Shown here one piece after another: positions 7,211 through 15,970 of a stretch of 52,935 nucleotides of DNA. The translations under genes were made by a program, and so were the position numbers. The DNA comes from Natronospirillum sp. (GTDB taxonomy: Bacteria; Pseudomonadota; Gammaproteobacteria; Pseudomonadales; Natronospirillaceae), in assembly GCF_022565775.1 (NCBI RefSeq), contig NZ_JAIUMC010000014.1, forward strand, positions 1 through 52,935, written 5' to 3'. The notes below the pieces were generated by a model. The model had not been told where the DNA came from and did not search any database. It saw only the letters and a list, made by a program, of their open reading frames with translations. Position 1 is the first letter of the stretch. Every line of letters begins with the position of its first letter.

Positions 7211-9247
7211 TCACTCTTTGCGCAGATACAGTTGATACATGCCGCCAAACAGTTCCGGGTTATCACGCTCCAGAATCTCCCAGTTGTCCAGCCGGTTGAG
7301 GAGAGGGTCGTCCGGGAAGAAGTGCTGGTAGGACCGACGGGCGCTGGCTGGCAGAACGAAGCCTAGAAAGCTGAGCGGCAGCTCATCGATCATGTTCGCC
7401 AACTCTGCCGGCGTGAAGGTATGCTCCTGAACATGAAACAGCAGGTCCCGTACGCCGCTCATGGAATAGAAGTCGACTGAGTGGAGCAGGGTGGCCAGTT
7501 CGGGTGCACCGGCCTCGCGCAACACGGAGCGGCGGAAGCGTCGTATATCCGACGGTGTCGGCTTGAGCCCCTGCTCGGTAATGATGGCCCGCAACTGATG
7601 GATGATGGTGCGCGCCCGGGTGCTGTAGAGCCCGATCTTCATCAGGCCGCCCGGGCGCAGTCTCGAACAGAGCTGGTGCCAGCCGGCCATCGGATCTTCC
7701 ATGTGATGCAGAACGCCGCTGCATTCAATGACATCAAACTGCTGTTTGACATGATGCAGATGCAGAATGTCCGCCTGCCGGAACTCTATATTGGTGATAT
7801 CCAGTTGCGCTGCCTTGGTCTCCCCGTAGGCCAGGCTGCGTCGGCTCAGATCCACGGCCAGCACACGTGTATCGAGGAAGTGCCGGGCAAGGTGAATGGC
7901 ATGGCGACCTGTGCCGGTACCTGCGACCAGTATGTGCAATCTGCCCTGACGGCTGGTCCTTGGCTTGAAGGCGGGGATTTCCGCCGCCACTGCCGCCATG
8001 TAGTCGGTTGGGCTGTGCCTCGGCAGATGCTGCCATCTTGGATAGGGGTTTTCTTCATACTGGGTCTGGACCGCAGCAGACACGCCGCCGGCTAGTGGGG
8101 TAAGAGACAGGATCTTCTCGACCTGCAACTGTTCCTGTTCCGGGTCCTGCAGGTGCGCCGCCAACAGGGCATGAAGACAGTCAGGCCAGACACCCCGCAG
8201 GGCATCAGGCGCCGGCAGCCAGCTCAGCGTGTGCAGCGGACGATACAACGCCAGCAGGCAGGCAGGAAGGGCCACGGCGCTGATATTGCCCTGTGCCGAC
8301 TGTTCGGCGCACCAGGCCACCAGGTTGTCGAGTGTCGCTGTTTCGTCATCCGTCTCGGCCAGAACGAATTCACAGTTCAGGCCATACCAGGCCAGCCCCT
8401 GCAGCAGCGTCAGCAACTGTGGATCGAAGTCGCCCAACGTCAGGTGGTGATGCAGGCAGGTGGTACGCAAAGTGGCCAGCAGTTCGTCCAGTTCGGGGTG
8501 AACGAACAGCAGGCGCGGCAGTGCCGCGTTGAGCAGTGGGTCCGCAACCAGTGCTGCCAGATCTATGCGGCTGTCCGGGTCCTGCAGTTGATAGCGGTGG
8601 CGCAGCAGCGATCCGGCGAGTGGTGCAAGGCTCTGATAGTTGAGATCGTCGGTCTGCAGCAGTTCGACCACATCATCAGACAGCGCGGGGTCATCATAGT
8701 CGGCCTGCACACGCTCTGCACAATCCAGCAGACGGGTTTTCAGCGTCCAGCGATTGGGGTAGCGCCGGATCAGAGTGCGGTAGTCGCTGAAGGCTTCGGC
8801 GTACATGCCGCTGCGGAACTTGACGTAGGCCAGAGACTGGTCTGCCACAGTCGCTTCCGAGTCCAGCGCCATGGCCTGACGAAATCGACCAGCAGCCTCT
8901 GCCAGTTGCTGGCGCTGCAGCGCCACGTGCCCCAGGCTGAAGTGTATGCCGGCATCCTGCGGGTTGAGGCGCAGGGCCTGATTCAGATGCTGTCCTGCCT
9001 TGCCGAACTCACCGGCTTCAAGCGCCAGGCGACCCAGCAGATTGTGCCCACTGGCCTGCCCTGAAGTCTGGCCAAGCAGGGCCTGGCCGATGCGGCGCGC
9101 CTCGCGCAGATGGAACGCCTGCTCACTGCGCGGAATGCCACGCACACCCATGCGATCGACATGCCATGCCGCCTGCCTCTCCAGGCGTTGAGCTTCCCGA
9201 TCCTGCAGAGGAGCGGCGTGCGATTGGATCTGTCTTGCCTCAGTCAT
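7211..9247 (-). CDS. TPR-repeat class I SAM-dependent methyltransferase
   Basis: This is a 678-aa protein with N-terminal tetratricopeptide repeats (about residues 60-165; GHNLLGRLALEAGEFGKAGQ, AGIHFSLGHVALQRQQLAEA), a helical middle part, and a C-terminal Rossmann methyltransferase. The hinge motif QYEENPYPRW is typical of this TPR-methyltransferase group. SAM motif I is VAGTGTGRHA (about 440-449), followed by VLAVDLS and FDVIECSGVLHHMEDP. I chose the ATG at 9247 (MTEARQIQ) because GGAGAG lies just upstream; a longer frame reaches 9331 without a better site. It is transcribed away from fliS. Similar proteins often sit in flagellin-modification loci, so protein or glycan methylation for the filament is a reasonable guess. 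The substrate is unknown. Confidence 0.8.
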   Translation of the reverse strand: MTEARQIQSHAAPLQDREAQRLERQAAWHVDRMGVRGIPRSEQAFHLREARRIGQALLGQTSGQASGHNLLGRLALEAGEFGKAGQHLNQALRLNPQDAGIHFSLGHVALQRQQLAEAAGRFRQAMALDSEATVADQSLAYVKFRSGMYAEAFSDYRTLIRRYPNRWTLKTRLLDCAERVQADYDDPALSDDVVELLQTDDLNYQSLAPLAGSLLRHRYQLQDPDSRIDLAALVADPLLNAALPRLLFVHPELDELLATLRTTCLHHHLTLGDFDPQLLTLLQGLAWYGLNCEFVLAETDDETATLDNLVAWCAEQSAQGNISAVALPACLLALYRPLHTLSWLPAPDALRGVWPDCLHALLAAHLQDPEQEQLQVEKILSLTPLAGGVSAAVQTQYEENPYPRWQHLPRHSPTDYMAAVAAEIPAFKPRTSRQGRLHILVAGTGTGRHAIHLARHFLDTRVLAVDLSRRSLAYGETKAAQLDITNIEFRQADILHLHHVKQQFDVIECSGVLHHMEDPMAGWHQLCSRLRPGGLMKIGLYSTRARTIIHQLRAIITEQGLKPTPSDIRRFRRSVLREAGAPELATLLHSVDFYSMSGVRDLLFHVQEHTFTPAELANMIDELPLSFLGFVLPASARRSYQHFFPDDPLLNRLDNWEILERDNPELFGGMYQLYLRKE

Positions 9248-9303
9248 GCGTTCTCTCCGGCATAGCGTTGCCGATTGGCGGCAGTCTGTTGCCTGGTGGC
9301 GCG

Positions 9304-9320
9304 CGCGATTTAATATCGCG
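9304..9320. promoter_or_regulatory. Inverted repeat in the divergent methyltransferase/fliS gap
   Basis: CGCGAT and ATCGCG flank a 5-base AT spacer (TTAAT). The site lies in the 255-base gap between the two divergent starts (9247 minus and 9503 plus). It could be an operator or a chance palindrome. I found no convincing sigma-54 or FliA promoter for fliS in this gap. Confidence 0.3.
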
Positions 9321-9502
9321 ATTGGCACCATCAGGATCGTTTGCAGCCCGCCAGTACTGGGCCTCCGGCCTGGTACACGGCAGCCCGCAGTGAGCTTCCA
9401 CAGGCATTATTTCAAGGTCTGTGCCAGAATAGATTCAAGTTCCTGCAGCAGCGGTCGCCAAAGTAGCTGAACCGTTGTCTGACCGATGAAGAGGACCGCA
9501 CC

Positions 9503-9910
9503 ATGTATTCACGTGCAGCGAAGCAGTACCAGTCCGTGAGCACTCAGACCAGCGTCATGGACGCTGATCCCCACCGGCTGATTCAGCTGTTGATTGATGG
9601 ATCGCTTGACCGCATGGCGGCGGCAAAAGGGCATATAGAACGCAACGAAATCGAGCAGCGCAACAAGATGCTCAACTCCGCCATCAAGATCATTTCGGGC
9701 CTGCAGGAAAGCCTCAACATGGACGCTGGAGAAATTGCGCTGAACCTGGAGCGCCTGTATGACTACATGACGCGGCGCCTGTTCGAAGCCAATCTGAAGA
9801 ATGATCCAGAGATCGTGGACGAAGTCATGCGCCTGATGACCGAAATCAAGACGGCGTGGGACGGCATACGTGAAGAGGCACTTAAAGAAGTGGCTGGGGG
9901 CGGTCAGTGA
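9503..9910 (+). CDS. fliS: Flagellin export chaperone FliS
   Basis: FliS binds the C-terminal helix of flagellin in the cytoplasm, prevents its polymerisation and hands it to FlhA for export. The 135-aa protein has the family start MYSRAAKQYQSVSTQT, the DPHRLIQLLIDG core, and a four-helix-bundle pattern ending in MTEIKTAWDGIREEA. The ATG at 9503 follows an AGAGGA site. Its usual upstream partners fliC and fliD are not here; a divergently oriented methyltransferase gene lies upstream instead. Its stop overlaps the next start (GTGA), so the two genes are translationally coupled. Confidence 0.95.
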   Translation: MYSRAAKQYQSVSTQTSVMDADPHRLIQLLIDGSLDRMAAAKGHIERNEIEQRNKMLNSAIKIISGLQESLNMDAGEIALNLERLYDYMTRRLFEANLKNDPEIVDEVMRLMTEIKTAWDGIREEALKEVAGGGQ

Positions 9911-10302
9911 CCGCTCACCGCCATCTCGGGGACTCGAACAGCCTGCCCGATGAGGCCGACTTTCTCCGCCAACTCCATGACTGCCATGATCGGGCCAGGG
10001 CAGCCATGGTGAAGCATGACTGGACAGCACTCGGTGAGGTCGCGCTGACCCTGGACCGGGTCGCTGGTGATCTGAATCGCGCCCTGGCGATGGGTTTTAC
10101 CAGCAATGAAGTTGACATCCGTTTGCAGGCGCTCATCGAGTATCTGCAGAAAGCACTGGTCCAGGCTCAACATCTTGATGAGGTGCTGCGTCAAAAAGAA
10201 GACGACCTCAGAAAAGAGCGCCAGTCCATTGTGCAGGAGGCCTCGGGAGCCGCCCGCCAAGCCGACAACCCACCCGCGGAACCCACCGGCGACAAAGGCT
10301 GA
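9907..10302 (+). CDS. fliT: FliT-like flagellar chaperone, small helical protein
   Basis: This is a 131-aa, charged, all-helical protein (FLRQLHDCHDRARAAMVKHD and ALIEYLQKALVQAQHLDEVL) with a disordered Pro/Gly tail. FliT proteins bind the cap protein FliD and in enterics also FlhDC. Sequence conservation in the family is poor. I rely mainly on the position after fliS, the size and the helical pattern. The GTG start overlaps the fliS stop by four bases. Confidence in the symbol is moderate. Confidence 0.55.
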   Translation: MTAHRHLGDSNSLPDEADFLRQLHDCHDRARAAMVKHDWTALGEVALTLDRVAGDLNRALAMGFTSNEVDIRLQALIEYLQKALVQAQHLDEVLRQKEDDLRKERQSIVQEASGAARQADNPPAEPTGDKG

Positions 10303-10389
10303 CGGCCTGGTGCAGGGGCGATAGTCGGTGTGCAGGGTCCGCCAATGTCATCCAGTCCGGTGAACCCATCGTTCGCCACTTGCGTAAAG

Positions 10390-10413
10390 CTCTGCACAGG
10401 ACCCTGTGCAGAG
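10390..10413 (+). terminator. Perfect hairpin between fliT and fleQ, possible terminator
   Basis: The arms CTCTGCACAG and CTGTGCAGAG pair perfectly over 10 bases around a GACC loop and are followed by TTGTC. It could end the fliST transcript. The T-tract is short, and the element is only 12 bases from the fleQ -35, so it could instead be an operator. Confidence 0.45.
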
Positions 10414-10415
10414 TT

Positions 10416-10464
10416 GTCTAAAATATTGACAAATATTTGACTCTTTCCCCCATAATGATACAAC
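10416..10464 (+). promoter_or_regulatory. fleQ promoter region with FleQ-box-like sequence
   Basis: Two sigma-70 readings are possible: TTGACA (10426-10431) with CATAAT (10451-10456) at 19 bases, or TTGACT (10437-10442) with TACAAC (10459-10464) at 16 bases. The -35 is embedded in GTCTAAAATATTGAC (10416-10430). This is one base longer than the published FleQ box pattern GTCa-N-TAAAtTGAC and would place a repressor over the promoter. Confidence 0.45.
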
Positions 10465-10519
10465 CTCGGGTGTGAGACGTCTCTGGGCAGTTCCGGCAGC
10501 GAGAAGGAAGTGACATCGC

Positions 10520-11974
10520 ATGTGGCAAGAAAACAAGTTTCTCGTATTGGTTGACGATGCAGCTTTACGCGAGGAAGTCAGTCTTATTTTCAATTTTCTG
10601 CAGGATGAAACACTGACTCTGCCTGGTTCCGGGTGGCAGTCAGTTGTTGAAGAACATCTTAAATCCAGCCCGATGGGGTTTGGCGGTGTCATTCTGGGAC
10701 CGACGGAGAAACCGGCGGCCGAGTTGGTGGAAGAGATCTTTGCCTGGAACCGCGGCCTGCCTATTGTCACGCTGGGGCAGGTCGTTGATGTCAACGAATT
10801 GCCTGAATCGTGTCGCAACACCGTGCTGGGCCAACTCAAGTGGCCGGCGACCTACAACCGATTGATTGACGCGATGCATCGCTGTCAGATGTATCGGGAG
10901 CAGTATGAGTGGGGGCGCGCCCGACAGCAGCAGCGGGATACCCGATTGTTTCGCAGTCTGGTCGGCAGCTCCCGCAGTGTTCAGCATGTGCGGGAGATGA
11001 TGGCCCAGGTTGCCGACAAGGATGTGACCGTTCTGATTCTGGGTGAGTCAGGCACCGGGAAAGAGGTGGTCGCGCGCAATCTGCATTACCACAGCAATCG
11101 CAAGGACGAACCTTTTGTGCCAGTTAACTGCGGTGCCATTCCGGGAGAACTGCTGGAGAGCGAACTGTTCGGACACGAGAAGGGAGCCTTCACCGGTGCC
11201 ATTACAGCCCGTGCCGGGCGCTTCGAAATGGCGGAGGGCGGCACTCTTTTCCTCGATGAAATCGGAGACATGCCGTTGGCCATGCAGGTCAAGCTGTTAC
11301 GGGTGCTGCAGGAAAATACCTACGAGCGCGTCGGTGGCAACAAGACTTTCAACACCAATGTACGGGTCATCGCCGCCACCCACAGAAACCTCGAAGACAT
11401 GATTTCCGATGGATCCTTTCGCGAAGACCTCTATTACCGTCTGAACGTCTTTCCCATTGAGATGCCAGCACTGCGCGAGCGCTCGGAAGATATCCCCCTG
11501 CTGATCAATGAGCTTATTCGCCGGGTAGAGAACGAAAAGCGGGGTTCGGTCCAGTTCAACTCCGCCGCCATCATGTCGCTGACCCGTCATGACTGGGCGG
11601 GCAATGTTCGTGAGCTGGCCAACCTGGTAGAGCGTCTGGTGATCATGCACCCCTACAGCGTGGTGGGTGTGCAGGAGCTGCCGCCCAAATACCGTCATGT
11701 CGAAGATGGTGACCCGGAAGAGTTGCCCGTGCGCGCCCCGGTGCCGGTTGACCTGGTGGACAGTGGGGCAGACAACATGCCACAGCCACAGGCGTTGCTG
11801 CCGGTCAATGGCATGGACCTAAAGCAATATCTGACTGAGCTGGAGAAAGAGCTGATCCGCCAGGCTCTGGAAGACTGTGATGACGTGGTGGCCAGGGCCG
11901 CTGACCGCTTGCAGTTGCGCCGTACAACACTGGTGGAAAAGATGCGCAAATACGGGCTTCTGAAGCGCGAGTGA
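10520..11974 (+). CDS. fleQ: Flagellar master regulator, sigma-54 enhancer-binding protein, c-di-GMP-responsive
   Basis: FleQ activates sigma-54 promoters of early flagellar genes and switches to biofilm control on binding c-di-GMP. The N-terminal receiver-like domain ([16 protein letters not shown]) is degenerate. LFRSLVG at residues 143-149 matches the c-di-GMP/ATP-site motif described for P. aeruginosa FleQ in sequence and position. The AAA+ domain has Walker A GESGTGKE, the sigma-54-contacting GAFTGA loop, and Walker [12 protein letters not shown]. The C-terminal Fis-type helix-turn-helix is [20 protein letters not shown]. Length (484 aa) is normal. The ATG at 10520 follows GAAGGAAG. It lies upstream of fleSR, which carries a sigma-54 promoter that FleQ would be expected to activate. 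Confidence 0.95.
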   Translation: MWQENKFLVLVDDAALREEVSLIFNFLQDETLTLPGSGWQSVVEEHLKSSPMGFGGVILGPTEKPAAELVEEIFAWNRGLPIVTLGQVVDVNELPESCRNTVLGQLKWPATYNRLIDAMHRCQMYREQYEWGRARQQQRDTRLFRSLVGSSRSVQHVREMMAQVADKDVTVLILGESGTGKEVVARNLHYHSNRKDEPFVPVNCGAIPGELLESELFGHEKGAFTGAITARAGRFEMAEGGTLFLDEIGDMPLAMQVKLLRVLQENTYERVGGNKTFNTNVRVIAATHRNLEDMISDGSFREDLYYRLNVFPIEMPALRERSEDIPLLINELIRRVENEKRGSVQFNSAAIMSLTRHDWAGNVRELANLVERLVIMHPYSVVGVQELPPKYRHVEDGDPEELPVRAPVPVDLVDSGADNMPQPQALLPVNGMDLKQYLTELEKELIRQALEDCDDVVARAADRLQLRRTTLVEKMRKYGLLKRE

Positions 11975-11980
11975 AGAGAA

Positions 11981-11996
11981 CGGCACACCCCTTGCA
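11981..11996 (+). promoter_or_regulatory. Sigma-54 promoter of fleSR
   Basis: CGGCACACCCCTTGCA has GG at 11982-11983 and GC at 11994-11995, the required 12-base register. Only the first base departs from TGGCAC-N5-TTGCA. It lies just after the fleQ stop, about 40 bases before the fleS start, as expected for FleQ-dependent fleSR expression. Confidence 0.85.
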
Positions 11997-12037
11997 GTGA
12001 CACTGTCTAAACCGATTCGGAAGACGGAATATTGGCA

Positions 12038-13162
12038 GTGTCATCAGCAGCAACCCGATCCGACCAGCGTACCGTTGAAGATTTTGCGCGTGAAGTAGAC
12101 GCGTTGAATGGCGAAATACGTGCGCTCAGCGCCCAGCACATGCGGGAACTGGAAGAGAAAGCCCGTCTGGCAGACCAGCTTCAGGGCCTGCTGCGCATGC
12201 TGCCCACCGGGGTCATCGTCATCGGCCGCCGAGGGCGTATTGATATCGCCAATCCGGCTGCAGAAGCGCTGCTCGAACATCCCAAACTGCCGCGACTGGT
12301 CGGCCAGCCCTGGGGACGTGTCATTCAATTGGCGTTCCGTCCGCAGGAGCACGACGGCCACGAAATCTCCCTGCACAACGGTCAAATGGTCAGCCTCGAT
12401 ACCTGTGCCCTGGAAGGCCATGGCCAACTGGTGGTGATCAATGACCTGACGGCTACCCGTCAGTTGCAGGCCAAGGTGTCACAACACCAGAGGCTTGCAG
12501 GTATAGGGCGCATGGTCGCCAGCCTGGCCCACCAGATCCGTACTCCCCTGTCGGCGGCCATGCTGTATACCGACAATCTTCGTCAGCAGGACCTCTCACC
12601 GGCCCATCGGGCACGCTTCGCGGAAAAGATTCAGTCTCGTCTCGAGCATCTGGAAAAGCAGGTGCACGACATGCTGATCTTTGCCCGTGGCGATGTGCGT
12701 CTGGTGGACCGGGTGACCGTCACGGACCTGCTGGATGGTCTGCGTCATGCCAGCGCCGCCGTGCTGGAGCGCAGCCACTCCACCCTGAATCTGCTCAATG
12801 AAGCACCTGACGCCCGAGTGATCTGCAATCGCGACACGCTGATCGGCGCTCTGTGCAATCTGGTCAACAATGCCGTTGAAGCAGTGGGCCAGAACGCCTC
12901 GCTCAATCTTCGCGTACAGCGCGCGGAAGGTTCGCTGGCGCTGGTATTGCAGGATCATGGCCCCGGCATTCCGGAGCCTGTGCTGCAGCAACTGGGTGAG
13001 CCCTTTCTGACCACCAAAGCCAATGGCACCGGCCTTGGCCTGGCCGTCGTTCTGGCGGTTGTGCGCGCCCATGGGGGCCAACTGACAATGTACAACACGG
13101 CGCAGGGGGCCTGTGCCCATCTGACTTTGCCTGAATATGTAACCACGGAGACAGCATCATGA
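12038..13162 (+). CDS. fleS: Flagellar sensor histidine kinase FleS
   Basis: FleS is a cytosolic kinase that phosphorylates FleR to turn on middle flagellar genes. It has no membrane segment. A short N-terminal coiled coil precedes a PAS domain (about 45-130; LPTGVIVIGRRGRIDIANPA). HisKA has the phospho-His in SLAHQIRTPLS, and the ATPase domain has NLVNNAVEAVG, DHGPGIP and GTGLGLAV. I prefer the GTG at 12038, about 10 bases after ACGGA; a TTG at 12032 in the same frame is the alternative. Its stop overlaps the fleR start (ATGA). Confidence 0.92.
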   Translation: MSSAATRSDQRTVEDFAREVDALNGEIRALSAQHMRELEEKARLADQLQGLLRMLPTGVIVIGRRGRIDIANPAAEALLEHPKLPRLVGQPWGRVIQLAFRPQEHDGHEISLHNGQMVSLDTCALEGHGQLVVINDLTATRQLQAKVSQHQRLAGIGRMVASLAHQIRTPLSAAMLYTDNLRQQDLSPAHRARFAEKIQSRLEHLEKQVHDMLIFARGDVRLVDRVTVTDLLDGLRHASAAVLERSHSTLNLLNEAPDARVICNRDTLIGALCNLVNNAVEAVGQNASLNLRVQRAEGSLALVLQDHGPGIPEPVLQQLGEPFLTTKANGTGLGLAVVLAVVRAHGGQLTMYNTAQGACAHLTLPEYVTTETAS

Positions 13163-14526
13163 GTTCAGCTCTGACCATACTGGTTGTGGAAGATGATCAG
13201 AACCTGCGCGACGCCCTGCGCGACACCCTGGAAATTCACGATTACCAGGTTATTGAGGCAGACTCGGCAGAGGCCGCGATTCCACTGCTGGCCAGACACG
13301 CCATTTCACTGGTGGTCAGCGATGTGCGCATGCCCGGCAAGTCGGGCTATGAATTGCTGGATGATCTGCGCCGCGACTTTCCGCAAATACCCGTGCTGCT
13401 GATGACTGCCTATGGTGATGTTGCCAATGCGGTTGAGGCCATGCAGAAGGGTGCCGTGGACTATCTGGTCAAACCGTTCAAACCGCAGCAACTGCTGGAT
13501 GTCCTGGGTCGCCATATCGGCAACCGGGTGACGTTGGACGAGTCGGCCCCTGTAGCTGCCGATTCGAGCTCGCAGCATGTGCTCGACCTGGCCCGCAAGG
13601 TGGCGCCCACGGATTCCACCATCCTGATCTCCGGCGAAAGCGGGACCGGGAAAGAAGTGCTGGCGCGGTATGTCCACCAGCACTCGGATCGGGCTGACCA
13701 GCCCTTTGTCGCCATCAACTGTGCGGCCATTCCCGAGAACATGCTGGAAGCGACCCTGTTCGGGCATGAGAAGGGCGCCTTTACCGGGGCCATCCAGTCC
13801 ATGCCGGGCAAGTTCGAGCAGGCAGAAGGGGGCACCCTGCTGCTGGATGAAGTCTCGGAGATGGATCTGGGTCTGCAGGCCAAGCTGCTGCGCGTGCTGC
13901 AGGAACGCGAGGTGGAGCGCATCGGCGGGCGCAAGACGATCCAGCTCAATGTGCGCGTGCTGGCCACCACCAACCGGGATCTGCGCCAGGCAGTCAAGGA
14001 TGGCCAGTTCCGGGAAGACCTGTTCTACCGGCTCAGTGTCTTTCCGTTGCAGTGGCAGCCCTTGCGCGAGCGTTCGGCGGACATCATTCCGCTGGCGGAA
14101 CGCCTGATTGCCATCCACGCCGATCGCATGCACAAGCCGCCGGTTCAACTGGATGAGTCGGCCCGCATGGCCATGCTGCGCCACAGTTGGCCGGGCAATA
14201 TTCGGGAGATGGACAATGCCATTCAGCGTGCCCTTATCCTGCAGCAAGGCGATCGAATTTCCGAATTTGATCTGGGTCTGTCAGGTGAGCATCTGATCGA
14301 CCGGGATGCTCCGGCACAGCAAGGCAGTCAGGCTTTGACCGGCGACAATATACTGACAGCCGGGGTAAAACAGCATGAATACCAGTTGATACTGGATGCC
14401 CTGCGGGCTGCCAGGGGCCGCAAAAAGCAGGCGGCGGAGAATCTGGGCATCAGTCCGCGCACGCTGCGCTACAAAATGGCGAGATTGCGGGAAATGGGCG
14501 TCGACGTGGATGCCGAACTGGCCTGA
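13159..14526 (+). CDS. fleR: Flagellar response regulator FleR, sigma-54 activator
   Basis: FleR is the NtrC-type partner of FleS and activates the next tier of flagellar genes. The receiver domain has acidic Glu11/Asp12/Asp13, phospho-acceptor Asp55 (LVVSDVRMPGKSG) and the Lys of YLVKPF. The AAA+ domain has [14 protein letters not shown] and GGTLLLDEVSE, so the sigma-54 contact loop is intact. The Fis-type HTH is KKQAAENLGISPRTLRYKM. Length (455 aa) is normal. It is translationally coupled to fleS and ends 26 bases before a convergent gene. Confidence 0.94.
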   Translation: MSSALTILVVEDDQNLRDALRDTLEIHDYQVIEADSAEAAIPLLARHAISLVVSDVRMPGKSGYELLDDLRRDFPQIPVLLMTAYGDVANAVEAMQKGAVDYLVKPFKPQQLLDVLGRHIGNRVTLDESAPVAADSSSQHVLDLARKVAPTDSTILISGESGTGKEVLARYVHQHSDRADQPFVAINCAAIPENMLEATLFGHEKGAFTGAIQSMPGKFEQAEGGTLLLDEVSEMDLGLQAKLLRVLQEREVERIGGRKTIQLNVRVLATTNRDLRQAVKDGQFREDLFYRLSVFPLQWQPLRERSADIIPLAERLIAIHADRMHKPPVQLDESARMAMLRHSWPGNIREMDNAIQRALILQQGDRISEFDLGLSGEHLIDRDAPAQQGSQALTGDNILTAGVKQHEYQLILDALRAARGRKKQAAENLGISPRTLRYKMARLREMGVDVDAELA

Positions 14527-14552
14527 TCGGGCCGGGGTCTGTAGCGCCTTGA

Positions 14553-15218
14553 TCAGAAGAAGCTGAGGCTGAGACCCATCGAAAAATAGTCGGGCGCCAC
14601 GCGCCCGTTGACTCCCCAGGAGAGAGCATTGGTGTCCCAGGGGTCCACCACATGGACATGGCCTCTCGCCTGCCAGGGGGTGCGGCCGGCGCGTTCGGCA
14701 TGACCGCTGTGGGCCAGTCCAAGCCGCCAGTAGGCGCCCCGGTAGTTGTCCGCAAAGCCGGCTTCATACAAGTGGGTCGTGTACCGGGCCGGATACTCCT
14801 CCTCCTGCTCCCCATTCAGGCTGTACCACTCGAGACTTCCATTGATTTTGGCTTCTGCATAGGCGGCAAAGTTGCTGGTCAGCGGGACGCTGAACCCGAG
14901 GCCAGGTCGCAGGTGGGCATAGAGCCCGGTGCTTCGATCATCACCGGCAATACTGCGCAGGCTTTCGGCCCGCAGGTCCAGCAGCAGACTTACATTGGAC
15001 ACACTGCGGTGAGCGAATGCGGAATTGAGCTCGATATAGTAGGCATCCAGGTTGTCTCCCTGTTCCGGCAGCTCAATAAGTTGTACACCGCCATGCAGGT
15101 GAACGCGTGGGTCCCAGCGCCCCATATCGGTGACCGCGGTTGACAGGGAATTGGCACTGGCTGACGAAGCCAGGCCCACGGTCAAGAGCAGGGTGGCAAG
15201 ACGGATGGACCTTGGCAT
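14553..15218 (-). CDS. Predicted outer-membrane beta-barrel protein of unknown family
   Basis: I do not recognise this protein with certainty; a YfaZ-like barrel is one possibility. It starts with a signal peptide (RLATLLLTVGLASSASA). The remaining 198 or so residues alternate polar and aromatic residues, with strand-like segments such as AYYIELNSAFAH, SNVSLLLDLRAES and RGAYWRLGLAHSG. It ends in YFSMGLSLSFF, the terminal Phe expected for BAM-assembled barrels. It is convergent with fleR and divergent from the fliE promoter, so it interrupts the flagellar cluster on the opposite strand. Nothing shows a motility role. Confidence 0.6.
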   Translation of the reverse strand: MPRSIRLATLLLTVGLASSASANSLSTAVTDMGRWDPRVHLHGGVQLIELPEQGDNLDAYYIELNSAFAHRSVSNVSLLLDLRAESLRSIAGDDRSTGLYAHLRPGLGFSVPLTSNFAAYAEAKINGSLEWYSLNGEQEEEYPARYTTHLYEAGFADNYRGAYWRLGLAHSGHAERAGRTPWQARGHVHVVDPWDTNALSWGVNGRVAPDYFSMGLSLSFF

Positions 15219-15367
15219 GTGGGGAAGCAGACTCCTGGAAACGGCGAACGGGCGACTTGATCCGGATGGCTCCAGATCAGCTGTCGCTTATTGTCCCGTG
15301 TGCAGCACTGGCTCACAAGCGGTTGACGGCGCTTTTGCACAGGACACAAGTTGCCGGGCGGCAAGAA

Positions 15368-15384
15368 TTGGCCTTAATGTTGCA
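15368..15384 (+). promoter_or_regulatory. Sigma-54 promoter of the fliEFGHIJ operon
   Basis: TTGGCCTTAATGTTGCA has GG at 15370-15371 and GC at 15382-15383, exactly 12 bases apart. The -12 element TTGCA is perfect; the -24 element is TGGCCT. It lies about 80 bases upstream of fliE, which is FleQ/sigma-54 controlled in pseudomonads. Confidence 0.8.
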
Positions 15385-15465
15385 AGTTGATCCCCTGTCA
15401 GACGAAAGACAACAGAAAATTGACAGTATCGGGCCTGCAGCCCGGCACGGATCGAGGTGGAAACA

Positions 15466-15906
15466 ATGGTCAGCAATCGAACCGACGTGCAGAGCGTTCT
15501 GAGTCAGATGCGTCAGATGCGTTCACAGATGCAGGTGCAGAACCAGCCCCAGCAGGTACAGAGACCGACCGAAATGACCCAGCAGGGCGCGCGCATCAAT
15601 GGTGAGGCTCGCCTGCAGACCGATGCACCGGCAGGCATGCCCAGAGTGGAAGGCCAGGCGCCAATCAGTGCCACCCAGGATCCGCCGCGTTTCGGTGAAA
15701 TGTTCAAGTCGGCCATTGATACCGTCAACCAGAGCCAGCAGTCGGCAGACACGCTGCGTACCGCCTATGAACAAGGCACGCCCGGTGTCGACCTGCCCGA
15801 TGTAATGATCGCCGCCAACAAGGCCCAGGTCAGTTTCGAGGCCACCACCCAGGTGCGCAATCGTCTGCTGGAAGCCTACAAAGAAATCATGAATATGCCG
15901 GTCTGA
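15466..15906 (+). CDS. fliE: Flagellar hook-basal body protein FliE (MS ring-rod junction)
   Basis: FliE is exported and links the MS ring (FliF) to the proximal rod, and is needed to start rod export. The C-terminal half carries the family signature (DLPDVMIAANKAQVSFEATT and VRNRLLEAYKEIMNMPV). The N-terminal 65 residues are Gln/Met-rich and make it longer (146 aa) than the roughly 104-aa enteric protein. The ATG at 15466 follows GAGGTGG; a GTG at 15457 is in frame but overlaps that site. It opens the fliEFGHIJ run. Confidence 0.94.
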   Translation: MVSNRTDVQSVLSQMRQMRSQMQVQNQPQQVQRPTEMTQQGARINGEARLQTDAPAGMPRVEGQAPISATQDPPRFGEMFKSAIDTVNQSQQSADTLRTAYEQGTPGVDLPDVMIAANKAQVSFEATTQVRNRLLEAYKEIMNMPV

Positions 15907-15970
15907 TGCCGTGCCTGAGCAGGCCGCCACTCACTGAGCGGCCACTTGCAGATTCAGAGAGAGAGCGCTG

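Noticed and set aside
9435..9464. FliA-like promoter TCAAGTTC ... GCCAAAGT before fliS
   Set aside because: Spacing is 14 bases and the -10 half departs from GCCGATAA.
12032..12037. TTG start for fleS
   Set aside because: The GTG six bases later has better spacing to the only Shine-Dalgarno-like sequence; the difference is two residues.
13030..13050. CCGGCCTTGGCC inside fleS as a REP copy
   Set aside because: It encodes the conserved GTGLGLAV kinase motif and lacks the TGTAGG foot.
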